Shown here piece after piece: positions 17,451 through 26,377 of a stretch of 64,000 nt of DNA. The notes below the pieces were generated by a model. That model did not search any database and had not been told where the DNA came from. It saw only the letters and a list, made by a program, of their open reading frames with translations. Origin of the DNA: Streptomyces sp. ISL-96 (GTDB taxonomy: Bacteria > Actinomycetota > Actinomycetes > Streptomycetales > Streptomycetaceae); NCBI RefSeq assembly GCF_018614035.1, contig NZ_JAGGPA010000041.1:1-64000 (forward strand), written 5' to 3'. How positions within the stretch are numbered: position 1 is the stretch's first letter; each line of letters starts with the position of its first letter. A program made the translations under genes and the position numbers.

Positions 17451-17479
17451 CCCCGGCGCCCTCCCCCCCGGCGCCGGGG
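17451..17479 (+). terminator. Hairpin terminator after hrdD
   Basis: CCCCGGCGCC (17451-17460) pairs with GGCGCCGGGG (17470-17479), a 10-bp GC stem with a 9-nt loop. A smaller hairpin, GGGCGA/TCGCCC (17421-17440), precedes it. Confidence 0.6.
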
Positions 17480-17507
17480 CGCGCCCCATCCCTCATCCCT
17501 CCGTCCC

Positions 17508-18485
17508 TCATCCGCTGTCGCGGGTCGCACGGCTGATCCGTCCGCCGAGCCCGGCCAGATAGTCGACGAGCTCCGGCGGCTGGGACACGGTGAACTCGCA
17601 GTCGACCAGGGCGAGTCGGATCCCCAGCCACTCCATCGAGTCGGTGGAGGTGACATCGAGCCTGCAGCGCCTGTCGTCGCCCGCCACCGGCTCCGGTGTG
17701 CCGAGCGAGCCCGGCAGCCGGGCCGCCACGAACTCGGCGGGCGCGTCGAACGTCGCCACCACCCGGTACCGCGCCTGCGAGCGGTTCAACGACTGCCGGA
17801 TGAACTCGGCGGCGTTCCCGCTCGGCAGCCCCCGCGGGGTGAAGCGCGCCCCCGTGGCGAACGGTTCACTGACCCGGTCGACCCGGAACGTACGCCACGC
17901 CTCACGGTCCACGTCGTACGCGACGAGATACCAGCGCCGCCCCGTGCTGACCAGCCGGTGCGGCTCGACGAGACGCCTGGACTCGGACCCGTCCCCCGAG
18001 CGGTAACCGAACCGCAGCCGCTCCTGCCCGGTCGCCGCGCCCGCGATCACGGTGAGCGTACGAGGATCGATCGTCGCGCCGTCGCCGCTGGTCAGCGGGA
18101 TGGTGGCGGCCTGGAGCGTGGACACCTGCCGGCGCAGCCTGGACGGCAGCACCTGCTCAAGCTTCGCCAGCGCCCGTACGGACGCCTCCTCGATGCCCTC
18201 GACCGCGTGGCCCGCGCCGGCCCGCAGCCCCACCGCGATGGCGACGGCCTCCTCGTCGTCGAGCACCAGCGGCGGCATGGCCTTGCCCGCGACGAGCCGG
18301 TAGCCGCCGTCCGCGCCCATCGTCGCCTGTACCGGATAGCCGAGCTCGCGCAGCCGGTCGATGTCGCGCCGCACGGTGCGGCGACTGACGCCCAGCCGCT
18401 CGGAGAGTTCGCTGCCGGGCCATTCGCGGGGCGTCTGGAGGAGCGAGAGCAGTTGCAGCAGCCGGGCCGGTGTGTCGGTCGTCAT
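17508..18485 (-). CDS. YafY-type HTH/WYL-domain transcriptional regulator
   Basis: 325 residues. The N-terminal DeoR-like helix-turn-helix (LSERLGVSRRTVRRDIDRL, about 27-46) is followed by a WYL domain with RWYLVAYD at about residue 185. WYL proteins sense small ligands or nucleic acids. The start was placed at ATG 18485; an ATG 21 nt upstream is also possible. It is divergent from an MFS pump, and a TAGGACA/TGTCCTA dyad lies between them. Confidence 0.88.
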   Translation of the reverse strand: MTTDTPARLLQLLSLLQTPREWPGSELSERLGVSRRTVRRDIDRLRELGYPVQATMGADGGYRLVAGKAMPPLVLDDEEAVAIAVGLRAGAGHAVEGIEEASVRALAKLEQVLPSRLRRQVSTLQAATIPLTSGDGATIDPRTLTVIAGAATGQERLRFGYRSGDGSESRRLVEPHRLVSTGRRWYLVAYDVDREAWRTFRVDRVSEPFATGARFTPRGLPSGNAAEFIRQSLNRSQARYRVVATFDAPAEFVAARLPGSLGTPEPVAGDDRRCRLDVTSTDSMEWLGIRLALVDCEFTVSQPPELVDYLAGLGGRISRATRDSG

Positions 18486-18506
18486 GTTTTCAGGATGCTT
18501 CCCCAT

Positions 18507-18525
18507 TAGGACAAAAACTGTCCTA
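18507..18525. promoter_or_regulatory. Operator between WYL regulator and MFS pump
   Basis: TAGGACA (18507-18513), AAAAC, TGTCCTA (18519-18525): a perfect 7-5-7 inverted repeat in the 62-nt divergent spacer, 22 nt from the start of each gene. It is the likely binding site of the WYL regulator. Confidence 0.65.
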
Positions 18526-18547
18526 CATCCCCCATAGCCTCACTCAC

Positions 18548-20032
18548 ATGACTTCAACACCCCCGCCCGACCGCCGCAGATGGTTCGCGCTGGCCATCGT
18601 GATGACCGCCGCCTTCATGGACCTGGTCGACGTCACGATCGTCAACATAGCGATCCCCAGCATCCAGCAGGACCTGGGCGCCGACTTCGGCGCGATCCAG
18701 TGGATCACCGCGGGATACGCCCTGGCCTTCGCGGCCGGGCTGATCACGGGCGGCAGGCTCGGTGACATCTACGGCCGCAAGCGCCTCTTCCTGATAGGCA
18801 TCACCGGCTTCACCCTCGCCTCCGCCCTCTGCGGTTTCGCTCCCAACCCGGAGATCCTGGTCGCGTCCCGCATCCTCCAGGGCGCGATGGCGGCGCTGAT
18901 GGTGCCGCAGGTGCTGTCGATCGTCCACGCCACGTTCCCCGCGCACGAACGCGGCAAGGTCTTCGGCCTGTTCGGCGCCGTCGTCGGACTCGGCGCCGTA
19001 TCCGGCCCGATGCTGGGCGCACTGCTCACCGAGTGGAACCTGTTCGGCCTGGGATGGCGCCCGATCTTCCTCATCAACCTCCCGGTCGGCATCGCGGGCC
19101 TGATCCTCGGCATCCGCTTCATCAGCGAGTCCAAGGCCCCCAAGGCGCTGCGCCTGGACCTCGTCGGCGTAGCGCTCGCGACGCTCGGCCTGCTCATGCT
19201 GATCTACCCCCTCACCCGAGGCGAGGAGCTGGACTGGCCGCTGTGGGGCCACCTCTCGATGATCGCCAGCCCGGCGGTCTTCGCGCTCTTCATCGCGTAC
19301 GAGCGCTACAAGACCCGCAAGGACGGCTCCCCCCTCGTCGAACTCTCCCTCTTCAAGGTCAAGAGCTTCGCGGCGGGCATCGCGGTGCAGCTGACCTTCG
19401 GCGTGGCCCTGGGCATCTTCTTCCTGGTCTGGACGCTGTACATGCAGGTCGGCCTCGGCTGGAGCGCGCTGCGCGCGGGCACGACGGGCATCCCGTTCTC
19501 CATCGCGGTTTCCCTCGCCGCAGGCCTCTCCGTACAGAAACTGGTCCCGCGCTTCGGCCGGAAGGTCCTCCAGGCCGGGGCGCTGACGATGGTGGCGGGA
19601 CTCCTCCTCTACATATGGGAGGCCGACCGGTACGGGACGGCCATCCAGTCCTGGCAGATGGCGCTGCCGCTCATCGTCATGGGCCTCGGCATGGGCCTGA
19701 TCGTGGCGCCGCTGACCGACGCGGTGCTGGCCGACGTGCCGCGTGAGCACGCCGGCTCGGCGTCCGGCCTCATCAACACGATGGGACAGATGGGCAACGC
19801 GCTGGGCCTGGGCCTGGTGTCCGTCGTCTTCTTCGGCGTGATCGACGACGGTCTCGCCCCGAACGCGCTGGGCATGGCGTTCGTGGACGCGTTCCAGAAC
19901 GCACTGTGGTGGACGACGGCGGTGCTGGTAGTCATCTTCTGCGTGATGTTCGCGCTGCCGGCGCGCCCGCGAGTGGGGGCAGAGGCAGCAGCCACCGCCG
20001 GGGTGGCGAAGGAGCCGGTGCTCACTCCCTGA
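18548..20032 (+). CDS. MFS transporter, DHA2 (14-TM) family
   Basis: 494 residues with about 14 hydrophobic segments. FMDLVDVTIVNIAIPSIQQD in the first helix and GGRLGDIYGRKR in the helix 2-3 loop match EmrB/QacA-type multidrug exporters. Start ATG at 18548. It is divergent from the WYL regulator and followed by a strong terminator. Substrate unknown. Confidence 0.9.
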   Translation: MTSTPPPDRRRWFALAIVMTAAFMDLVDVTIVNIAIPSIQQDLGADFGAIQWITAGYALAFAAGLITGGRLGDIYGRKRLFLIGITGFTLASALCGFAPNPEILVASRILQGAMAALMVPQVLSIVHATFPAHERGKVFGLFGAVVGLGAVSGPMLGALLTEWNLFGLGWRPIFLINLPVGIAGLILGIRFISESKAPKALRLDLVGVALATLGLLMLIYPLTRGEELDWPLWGHLSMIASPAVFALFIAYERYKTRKDGSPLVELSLFKVKSFAAGIAVQLTFGVALGIFFLVWTLYMQVGLGWSALRAGTTGIPFSIAVSLAAGLSVQKLVPRFGRKVLQAGALTMVAGLLLYIWEADRYGTAIQSWQMALPLIVMGLGMGLIVAPLTDAVLADVPREHAGSASGLINTMGQMGNALGLGLVSVVFFGVIDDGLAPNALGMAFVDAFQNALWWTTAVLVVIFCVMFALPARPRVGAEAAATAGVAKEPVLTP

Positions 20033-20052
20033 CCCGCCTACGCACTCACCCG

Positions 20053-20085
20053 ACGGCGCCCGTGTCCCCTGGACACGGGCGCCGT
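20053..20085 (+). terminator. Hairpin terminator after the MFS pump
   Basis: ACGGCGCCCGTGTCC (20053-20067) pairs perfectly with GGACACGGGCGCCGT (20071-20085), a 15-bp stem with a 3-nt loop, 20 nt past the stop. Confidence 0.85.
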
Positions 20086-20100
20086 ACGGCATCCCGGCGC

Positions 20101-20191
20101 CCGAATATGTCCGTCCGCCTGCCCGAATCTGTTTACATGCGCGCAACCTGGTCGTACTCTGCAATCAAAACCACAGGTTCGGGCATCGAAC
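20101..20191 (+). promoter_or_regulatory. Promoter and candidate autoregulatory sites of the fructose operon
   Basis: TTTACA (20132-20137) and TACTCT (20155-20160) with 17-nt spacing form a plausible -35/-10 pair. CCGAATATGT (20101-20110) and CCGAATCTGT (20123-20132) are direct repeats 22 nt apart, i.e. on the same DNA face, and GTTCG/CGAAC (20177-20191) is a small dyad downstream. These are candidate sites for the DeoR-type regulator encoded next. Confidence 0.5.
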
Positions 20192-20205
20192 GGATGTAAT
20201 CCCAC

Positions 20206-20967
20206 ATGTACGCACCGGAGCGCCAGCAGGAAATCCTCCGCCTCGCACGCGAGGGCGGACGGGTGGACGTGCTCTCTCTCGCCGAGACTTTCAAGGTCAC
20301 CGCGGAGACCGTCCGCCGCGACCTCAAGGCCCTGGACCGCGCAGGCCTCCTGCGCCGCGTACACGGCGGCGCCATCCCCGCGGGCCGCCTCGACTTCGAG
20401 CCCGACCTGGCCGAGCGTGAGTCGACGGCCGCCGACGAGAAGGACCGCATCGCGCGCGCCGCCCTCGCCGAACTGCCCGACTCCGGCAGCGTCATCCTCG
20501 ACGCCGGCTCGACGATCGGCCGCCTGGCAGCCGACGTACCGCTGGACTGCGGCCTCACGGTCGTCACCCACGCGCTCCCCGTCGCCGCCCGCCTGGCCGA
20601 CCACCCCGGCATAGACCTGCACCTCGTCGGTGGCCGGGTCCGCCACCGTACGCGCGCGGCCGTGGACGCCTGGGCCCTGCGCGCGTACAGCGAGATCCGC
20701 GCCGACGTGACGTTCCTCGCCACCAACGGCTTCTCCCCCGACAGCGGCCTGACCACCCCCGACCTGGCCGAGGCAGCGGTGAAGCGCGCATGCGTCGCGG
20801 CCGCCCGCCGAGTCGTCCTGCTCGCCGACTCGGCCAAACACAACCAGGAGCACTTCGCCCGCTTCGGCGACCTCACCGACGTAGATCTGCTCATCACGGA
20901 CACCGGTCTGAGCCCGGAAGACGCCGCCGCCATCGAGGCAGCCGGCACCGAAGTGCAGTGTGTTTAG
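20206..20967 (+). CDS. DeoR-family regulator of the fructose operon
   Basis: 253 residues. MYAPERQQEILRLAREGGRV and VTAETVRRDLKALDRAGLLRR form the classic DeoR helix-turn-helix at residues 1-56, followed by a sugar-phosphate-sensing domain (SVILDAGSTIGRL, about 92-104). It lies 13 nt upstream of fruK and is probably co-transcribed with fruK-fruA, so it likely represses the operon until fructose-1-phosphate accumulates. Confidence 0.9.
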   Translation: MYAPERQQEILRLAREGGRVDVLSLAETFKVTAETVRRDLKALDRAGLLRRVHGGAIPAGRLDFEPDLAERESTAADEKDRIARAALAELPDSGSVILDAGSTIGRLAADVPLDCGLTVVTHALPVAARLADHPGIDLHLVGGRVRHRTRAAVDAWALRAYSEIRADVTFLATNGFSPDSGLTTPDLAEAAVKRACVAAARRVVLLADSAKHNQEHFARFGDLTDVDLLITDTGLSPEDAAAIEAAGTEVQCV

Positions 20968-20980
20968 GGAACGAGTGCCC

Positions 20981-21958
20981 ATGATCCTGACCATCACCCC
21001 CAACCCCAGCCTCGACCGGACGTACGAAGTCCCGTCCCTGGAGCGCGGCGAGGTGCTGCGCGCCACCGCCGACCGGATGGACCCGGGCGGCAAGGGCGTC
21101 AACGTCTCACGCGCGGTCGCGGCGGCCGGTCACCGCACCATCGCGGTCATGCCGCTGGGCGGGGCACCAGGGGCACTGGTGGCCGAACTCCTCAACACCG
21201 AGGGCATAGAGGTCACTCCAGTACCAGTAACAGGCCACACCCGTTCCAACATCTCCATCGTCGAACCGGACGGAACGCTCACCAAAATCAACGCCCCGGG
21301 TCCCGAACTCTCCCCCACCGAGTCCGAGTCGCTGCTCACCACAACACAAAACGAGTCGACCGGCGCAGCCTGGATCGCCTGCTGCGGCAGCCTCCCGCGC
21401 GGCCTCGCCCCCGAGTGGTACGCCGAACTCGTGGCCCGCGCCCACAAAGCCGGCGCCCGCATCGCCCTCGACACCTCGGGCCCGTCCCTCCTCGCGGCAC
21501 TCCGCGAGCGCCCGGACGTGGTGAAGCCGAACGCCGACGAACTGGCCCAGGCCGTCGGCCGCCCCCTCGCCACCATCGGCGACGCGCTGAAGGCGGCGCA
21601 GGAACTCCGGGACGCCGGCGCGCGCACGGTGCTCGCCAGCCTGGGAGCCGACGGACAACTCCTCGTCAGCAAAGACGGCACGTACTACGCCACCTCCCAC
21701 ATCACCCTGATCCGCAGCAACGTCGGCGCGGGCGACGCCTCGCTGGCCGGCTTCCTCACCGCAGGCGGCGAGGGCCCGGACGCCCTCGCCGCCGCCGTCG
21801 CGCACGGCGCGGCCGCCGTGCAACTCCCCGGCAGCGTCATGCCGACGCCGTCCGACCTGAACCCCTCCGCGGTCACCGTGACCGCGGACGTGCCGCTGGA
21901 CCGCCCGCTGGCGGAGCCGGCCGCATGTGCAGCGCACCTCGTAAGGAGCCCGCGATGA
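20981..21958 (+). CDS. fruK: 1-Phosphofructokinase
   Basis: 325 residues, PfkB/ribokinase family. MILTITPNPSLDRTY at the start, PGGKGVNVSRA (35-45) and the catalytic GAGD (249-252, D252) are diagnostic. It phosphorylates fructose-1-phosphate to fructose-1,6-bisphosphate using ATP. The ATG at 20981 was chosen because the encoded MILTITPNPSLD is the conserved family start; an in-frame GTG lies 21 nt upstream. Its TGA overlaps the fruA ATG (ATGA). Confidence 0.93.
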   Translation: MILTITPNPSLDRTYEVPSLERGEVLRATADRMDPGGKGVNVSRAVAAAGHRTIAVMPLGGAPGALVAELLNTEGIEVTPVPVTGHTRSNISIVEPDGTLTKINAPGPELSPTESESLLTTTQNESTGAAWIACCGSLPRGLAPEWYAELVARAHKAGARIALDTSGPSLLAALRERPDVVKPNADELAQAVGRPLATIGDALKAAQELRDAGARTVLASLGADGQLLVSKDGTYYATSHITLIRSNVGAGDASLAGFLTAGGEGPDALAAAVAHGAAAVQLPGSVMPTPSDLNPSAVTVTADVPLDRPLAEPAACAAHLVRSPR

Positions 21959-24045
21959 GCCAGATGATCACCGCGGACCTGGTCGATCTCGACCTGGCCG
22001 CCGGCGCGAAGGAAGAGGCGGCGCGTTCGCTCGCCGAGCGCATGGTGGCGCTCGGCCGCGTAACAGACCTCGACAGCTTCCTCGCCGACGTCGCGGCGCG
22101 CGAGGCGCAGATGCCGACCGGCCTGGACGGCGGCATCGGCATCCCGCACTGCCGCAGCGAGCACGTCACCGAGCCGACCCTGGCCTTCGGCCGCAGCTCC
22201 CACGGCATCGACTTCGGCGCCCCGGACGGCCCGGCCGATCTGATCTTCCTCATCGCGGCCCCGGCAGGCGCGGACGACGCACACCTGACGATCCTCTCGG
22301 CCCTGGCCCGCCAGCTCATGAACGAGGACTTCACCACCGCCCTCCGCGCGGCCGATGACCCGTCATCGGCAGCGGCCCTGATCCGCGGCGACGCCCCACA
22401 GGACGCGCCCACCACCGCTTCGCAGACCGAGGTGGCCGCAGGGGACGTGCTGGGGCGCTCCCCGCAGGGTGTCGAACGCAACCACCCCGAAGAAGGCGCG
22501 GTGCCGGAACGTTCGGCACCCGAGGAGACGCCGCAGCGCGGGACCGGCCCCGAAGCACCCGCCCGGCCCGCTCCCTTCAGGATCGTCGCCGTCACCTCCT
22601 GCCCCACTGGCATCGCGCACACCTACATGGCAGCCGAGGCACTGCAACGAGCCGGAACCACCGCCGGCGTCGAACTGGCCGTCGAGACCCAGGGCTCCGC
22701 CGGCTTCCAGCGCCTGGACCCCGCCGTCATCGCCGCCGCCGACGGCGTGATCTTCGCGCACGACGTGCCCGTACGCGACAAGGAACGCTTCGCGGGCAAG
22801 CCAACAGTCGACGTAGGCGTAAAGGCAGGCATCAACCGCCCCGCCGACCTCATCACCGAAGTACGCGCAAAAGCAGAGCGCGGCGAGGTCTCGACCGCGA
22901 CCAAGGGCTCCCCGGTAGAAGAAACCGGAGAACCAGACGAAGGCTACGGAACAAAGCTCCGCAAGTGGCTCATGTCCGGCGTCAGCTACATGGTCCCGTT
23001 CGTGGCCGCAGGCGGCCTCCTCATAGCCCTGGGCTTCGCCATCGGCGGCTACGAGATCGACAAGGCCCCCTCGGTCATCGAGCACTTCGCCTGGACGGAC
23101 ACCACCAGCTGGGCCGCCCTGATGTTCCAGATCGGCGGCGTGGCCTTCAGCTTCCTCGTGCCGATCCTGGCCGGCTACATCGCGTACGGAATGGCGGACA
23201 GGCCAGGCCTGGTCCCCGGCTTCGTAGGCGGCGCGATCGCCTTGACGATCAACGCCGGCTTCCTGGGCGGACTGGTGGCGGGCCTCGTCGCAGGCGCGGT
23301 AGTGATGGCGATCCAGAAGCTGAAGGTCCCCGCCCCCCTCCGCGGCATCATGCCGGTGGTGGTAATCCCCCTGATCTCCTCGATCATCGTCGGCTTCCTG
23401 ATGTTCCTGGTGGTCGGCGAGCCGATCGCGAAGCTTCAGGGCGCGCTCACCGACTGGCTGTCCAGCCTCTCCGGCGCCAACGCGATCATCCTCGGCGTCA
23501 TCCTCGGCCTGATGATGGCGTTCGACCTCGGCGGCCCGCTCAACAAGGTCGCCTACGCCTTCGCGGTCGGCGGCCTCGCCAACCCCAACGAGGGCAGCCT
23601 CAAGGTGATGGCCGCCGTCATGGCCGCCGGCATGGTCCCGCCCCTCGCGATGGCGCTGGCCACGACCGTACGCCGCAGGCTCTTCACCAAGGCGGAGCGC
23701 GAGAACGGCAAGGCGGCCTGGGTACTGGGTGCCTCGTTCATCACCGAGGGGGCGATCCCGTTCGCAGCGGCGGACCCGCTGCGCGTGATCCCGGCGGCCA
23801 TGGCGGGCGGCGCGGTGACCGGCGCCCTGTCGATGGCCTTCGAGTGCACGCTGCGCGCCCCGCACGGCGGCATCTTCGTGGTACCGCTGATCGGCAACCC
23901 GTTCCTCTACCTGATCGCCATCCTGGCCGGAACGGTGGTCAGCACAGCCCTGGTGGCAACCCTCAAGGGCCTGCGCAAAACACCCCAGCCCCCAAACACC
24001 GACCTAGCCCCGGCCCAGCCCGAAAAGGTCGCAGTAGCGGCCTGA
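21955..24045 (+). CDS. fruA: Fructose-specific PTS permease, IIABC fusion
   Basis: 696 residues. IIA (about 1-145) has the phosphorylated histidine H65 in GIGIPHCRSEH. IIB (about 206-305) has the phosphocysteine C216 in TSCPTGIAHTY. IIC (about 330-680) is a multi-pass membrane domain with GGPLNKVAY and a GAIPFAAADP loop. It imports fructose and delivers fructose-1-phosphate to FruK. The IIA-IIB linker contains a segment of about 41 residues (from GD at 163-164) also found, at about 84% nucleotide identity, in the tricorn protease gene. Start overlaps fruK (ATGA). Confidence 0.92.
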   Translation: MSQMITADLVDLDLAAGAKEEAARSLAERMVALGRVTDLDSFLADVAAREAQMPTGLDGGIGIPHCRSEHVTEPTLAFGRSSHGIDFGAPDGPADLIFLIAAPAGADDAHLTILSALARQLMNEDFTTALRAADDPSSAAALIRGDAPQDAPTTASQTEVAAGDVLGRSPQGVERNHPEEGAVPERSAPEETPQRGTGPEAPARPAPFRIVAVTSCPTGIAHTYMAAEALQRAGTTAGVELAVETQGSAGFQRLDPAVIAAADGVIFAHDVPVRDKERFAGKPTVDVGVKAGINRPADLITEVRAKAERGEVSTATKGSPVEETGEPDEGYGTKLRKWLMSGVSYMVPFVAAGGLLIALGFAIGGYEIDKAPSVIEHFAWTDTTSWAALMFQIGGVAFSFLVPILAGYIAYGMADRPGLVPGFVGGAIALTINAGFLGGLVAGLVAGAVVMAIQKLKVPAPLRGIMPVVVIPLISSIIVGFLMFLVVGEPIAKLQGALTDWLSSLSGANAIILGVILGLMMAFDLGGPLNKVAYAFAVGGLANPNEGSLKVMAAVMAAGMVPPLAMALATTVRRRLFTKAERENGKAAWVLGASFITEGAIPFAAADPLRVIPAAMAGGAVTGALSMAFECTLRAPHGGIFVVPLIGNPFLYLIAILAGTVVSTALVATLKGLRKTPQPPNTDLAPAQPEKVAVAA
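22441..22563 (+). repeat. In-frame dispersed repeat, copy 1 (inside fruA)
   Basis: 41 codons in the IIA-IIB linker (GRSPQGVERNHPEE, PERSAPEETPQRGT) match 52775-52897 (minus strand) in the tricorn protease gene in the same reading frame; I count about 103 of 123 bases identical. The core includes CGTTCG within a small dyad (GTGCCG...CGGCAC). The two proteins are unrelated, so this behaves like a mobile or recombining in-frame element. Confidence 0.75.
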
Positions 24046-24057
24046 CCCCCGGCACCG

Positions 24058-24822
24058 TCACCGCACCCGCGCGCGAAGCTCCATCGCTTCGCGCGCGGCG
24101 CGTTCCGTTTCGTACACCTCGCACATGTGACGGCCGTCCGGCGTGGCCGTGTGCTCGACCTCCCACAGGCTGACCTCGCTGTTGTCGCACAGCAGGAACG
24201 CGTGCTCGTACAGCGTGAAGCCGGCGTCCCGGCCCTCCACGCTGCACTGGCGGCCGAAGGCCTGCGTGATCTGGTGGGCGACGGCGCCGCTCAGGCGCAG
24301 CGCGATGTCCGGGCCGGGCCGCCCGGCGTTCTCCGCACGGCGGAGCACCCGGCGTGCGTGGTCGGCGGAGTCGTCCGGGATGAAAATACGGCGAGCGGCG
24401 GCCGGCCGCGCGGCCATGAGCGTGGCGAGGATTTCGAGGTCGCCGTCAAGGTCGGCGTCAAGGTCGGCGTCATCCCCAACGGGCAACCCGAAGGCATCGG
24501 TGCCGGCCGGGCGCGGCAGTCTGGACGCGGCCAGCCGGACCTCCGCCGCCTCCGTGTACAGCTCGTGCTGCGTGGTGCCGTCGCGGCCCGCGTTGTGCGC
24601 CAGCTCCCACAACACGAGCGAGCTGCCGTCAGCCAGCAGGAAGGCATGCTGGAACGTCTCACGGTGCAGCCCCGCGCTGTGGTGCGAGGAGTGCAGGGAC
24701 GTGCTGTGTGCCAGCGCCGATTCGAGCCGCTCCACAGTCGCGTCGGGCAGGTCGAACGAGTTGAGTGCGCGCCCCAGGAGTCGCTCGAGGTGCTCCTCGG
24801 TTGTCTCGTACGGATCGCTCAA
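24058..24822 (-). CDS. DUF6227-family-like hypothetical protein
   Basis: 254 residues. The start MSDPYETTEEHLERLLGR and the later RRETFQHAFLL-like pattern with LWELAHN, repeated later as HAFLLCDNSEVSLWEVEH, match what I recall of a Streptomyces family of unknown function (DUF6227). The two halves look like an internal duplication. The start is TTG at 24822, supported by GGAG six bases upstream; no ATG/GTG fits better. Convergent with fruA. Confidence 0.75.
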   Translation of the reverse strand: MSDPYETTEEHLERLLGRALNSFDLPDATVERLESALAHSTSLHSSHHSAGLHRETFQHAFLLADGSSLVLWELAHNAGRDGTTQHELYTEAAEVRLAASRLPRPAGTDAFGLPVGDDADLDADLDGDLEILATLMAARPAAARRIFIPDDSADHARRVLRRAENAGRPGPDIALRLSGAVAHQITQAFGRQCSVEGRDAGFTLYEHAFLLCDNSEVSLWEVEHTATPDGRHMCEVYETERAAREAMELRARVR

Positions 24823-24966
24823 GGGTTTCTCCAGGCCGTCGCCGCTTGTTACTTGCCGAGTGCTCAACGTAGCCCCTGGGTCTGACAACGTCGCCGGGGT
24901 TGAGCAAAACGAAGGGGGCGCACCCAAGGTTCCCGCGCCTGGGGGCCAACTCGCCCCGGCAGTACG

Positions 24967-26052
24967 TCAGTAGAGGTCCCGGTACGCCGGGTAAACACCC
25001 CCGGGCCCGTCCACCCCCTCCGCCGCCAGCACGGCTTTCACCACCGCACGGGTCAGCGCGTCCGCACCCGCCCCCAGTACCTCGTTGAGAGCGGCCGCCC
25101 CCGCGTGCGCCGCGAACGCGGGTTCCACCGCCCCGCCCAGCAGCGGTTTCGTACCCGTGGCGAGCGCGAAAACGGTGTCCCCGTCGGTGAGCAGGTGCAC
25201 AGGCCGCACGGCGCGCGCGAGCCCGTCGTGCGCCGTACCGGCGAGCTTCTGCGCCTGCGCGCGGGTCAACTCGGCATCCGTGGCGACAACAGCCAGGGTG
25301 GTGTTCAACGGGGGGAGCGCGGAGCCGGCGGAGCTGCGACGCTGTGTCTCCTCCCGCGCGTCGGCCAGCCGGAGCTGCGCCACCGCGTGCACCTCCGCCG
25401 CCGGATATTCGCACCGCCCCCCGAAGTACCTCCCGTAGACGACCCCCGTCAGCGGATCGACGGCCGAACCGGCGGCGTTGACAACCGCGAGCGCCCCCAC
25501 CGTGACACCCGAGTCCAGCACCACGGAGGCCGTGCCGACCCCGCCCTTCATCCCGCCCGCCACCGCGCCCGTCCCCGCACCCACCCCGCCCTGGGCCACG
25601 GGCGCCCCGAGGTCCGTACGCGCCGCGTCCTCGGCGGCGGCCCGTCCCGTCGCGGCGTCCGGCCTGGCCCGCCAGTCGCCGCCGCGCCCCAGGTCGAAGA
25701 GGCCGGCGGCCGGGACGACCGGCACCACCTGCTGGGGGCCGAGCCCGACCCGGAAACCACGGCCCTGCTCCTCCAGCCAGGCCATCACCCCGGACGCGGC
25801 GTCGAGACCGAAGGCGCTGCCGCCCGTCAGGACGATGGCGTCGACGCGCTGCACCAGATTCCGCGGGTCGAGGGCGTCCGTCTCGCGGGTGCCCGGGCCA
25901 CCGCCCCGGACATCCACGGCGGCGACCGCCCCGCCCTCCGGCGCCAGCACGACGGTGGTGCCGCTCAGAGCCCGCTCGCCCGGCACGTTCGCGTGGCCGA
26001 CCCGCAGTCCGGCCACATCGGTCAGGGCGTCCGCCCTCGTCTGGTGTCCCAT
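24967..26052 (-). CDS. P1-family peptidase (DmpA/BapA-type, self-processing)
   Basis: 361 residues, close to family length. LTDVAGLRVGHANV at the N-terminus, VLTGGSAFGLDAASGVMAWL, MKGGVGTASVVL and NTTLAVVATDAEL (about residue 280) are the conserved blocks of this Ntn-fold group, in which the chain cleaves itself near the NTT element to expose the nucleophile. Likely an aminopeptidase or amidase; substrate unknown. ATG at 26052 has a weak AGGAC ribosome site. Divergent from a small ORF at 26146. Confidence 0.88.
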   Translation of the reverse strand: MGHQTRADALTDVAGLRVGHANVPGERALSGTTVVLAPEGGAVAAVDVRGGGPGTRETDALDPRNLVQRVDAIVLTGGSAFGLDAASGVMAWLEEQGRGFRVGLGPQQVVPVVPAAGLFDLGRGGDWRARPDAATGRAAAEDAARTDLGAPVAQGGVGAGTGAVAGGMKGGVGTASVVLDSGVTVGALAVVNAAGSAVDPLTGVVYGRYFGGRCEYPAAEVHAVAQLRLADAREETQRRSSAGSALPPLNTTLAVVATDAELTRAQAQKLAGTAHDGLARAVRPVHLLTDGDTVFALATGTKPLLGGAVEPAFAAHAGAAALNEVLGAGADALTRAVVKAVLAAEGVDGPGGVYPAYRDLY

Positions 26053-26145
26053 GAAGTCCTGCGTATCACGGGAGAATCCACCGGCGGGCACGACCGCGGA
26101 GACTGCCGGCGCACCCGCACGGGCCGTCCGCCGTACCCTGGAAAC

Positions 26146-26370
26146 ATGAGCACCGCCCCCGCCCACGGCTCGCGAGACCCGGAGCAGACGTCCGAGCAGC
26201 AGGCCGAGAGCAAGCCACGGCCGAAGCCGGCGTTGGACTTCGGCGATCCACTGGACCAGCAATCAGCGGACGATACGGACCGAGGGTGGGGTGAGCGGCC
26301 TCCCGGCAGTGGTGGCAGCGCGGCCGACCTCGCCCGATTCCTGGACGAGAAGCCGCCGCACCACCTCTGA
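26146..26370 (+). CDS. Small hypothetical protein
   Basis: 74 residues, hydrophilic and probably disordered, with ADLARFLDEKPPHHL at the C-terminus. ATG at 26146 lacks a strong ribosome site (GGAAAC). It is divergent from the P1 peptidase and ends 7 nt before the mscL stop. The natural-looking composition supports it as a gene, but no function can be assigned. Confidence 0.6.
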   Translation: MSTAPAHGSRDPEQTSEQQAESKPRPKPALDFGDPLDQQSADDTDRGWGERPPGSGGSAADLARFLDEKPPHHL

Positions 26371-26377
26371 GCACGGG

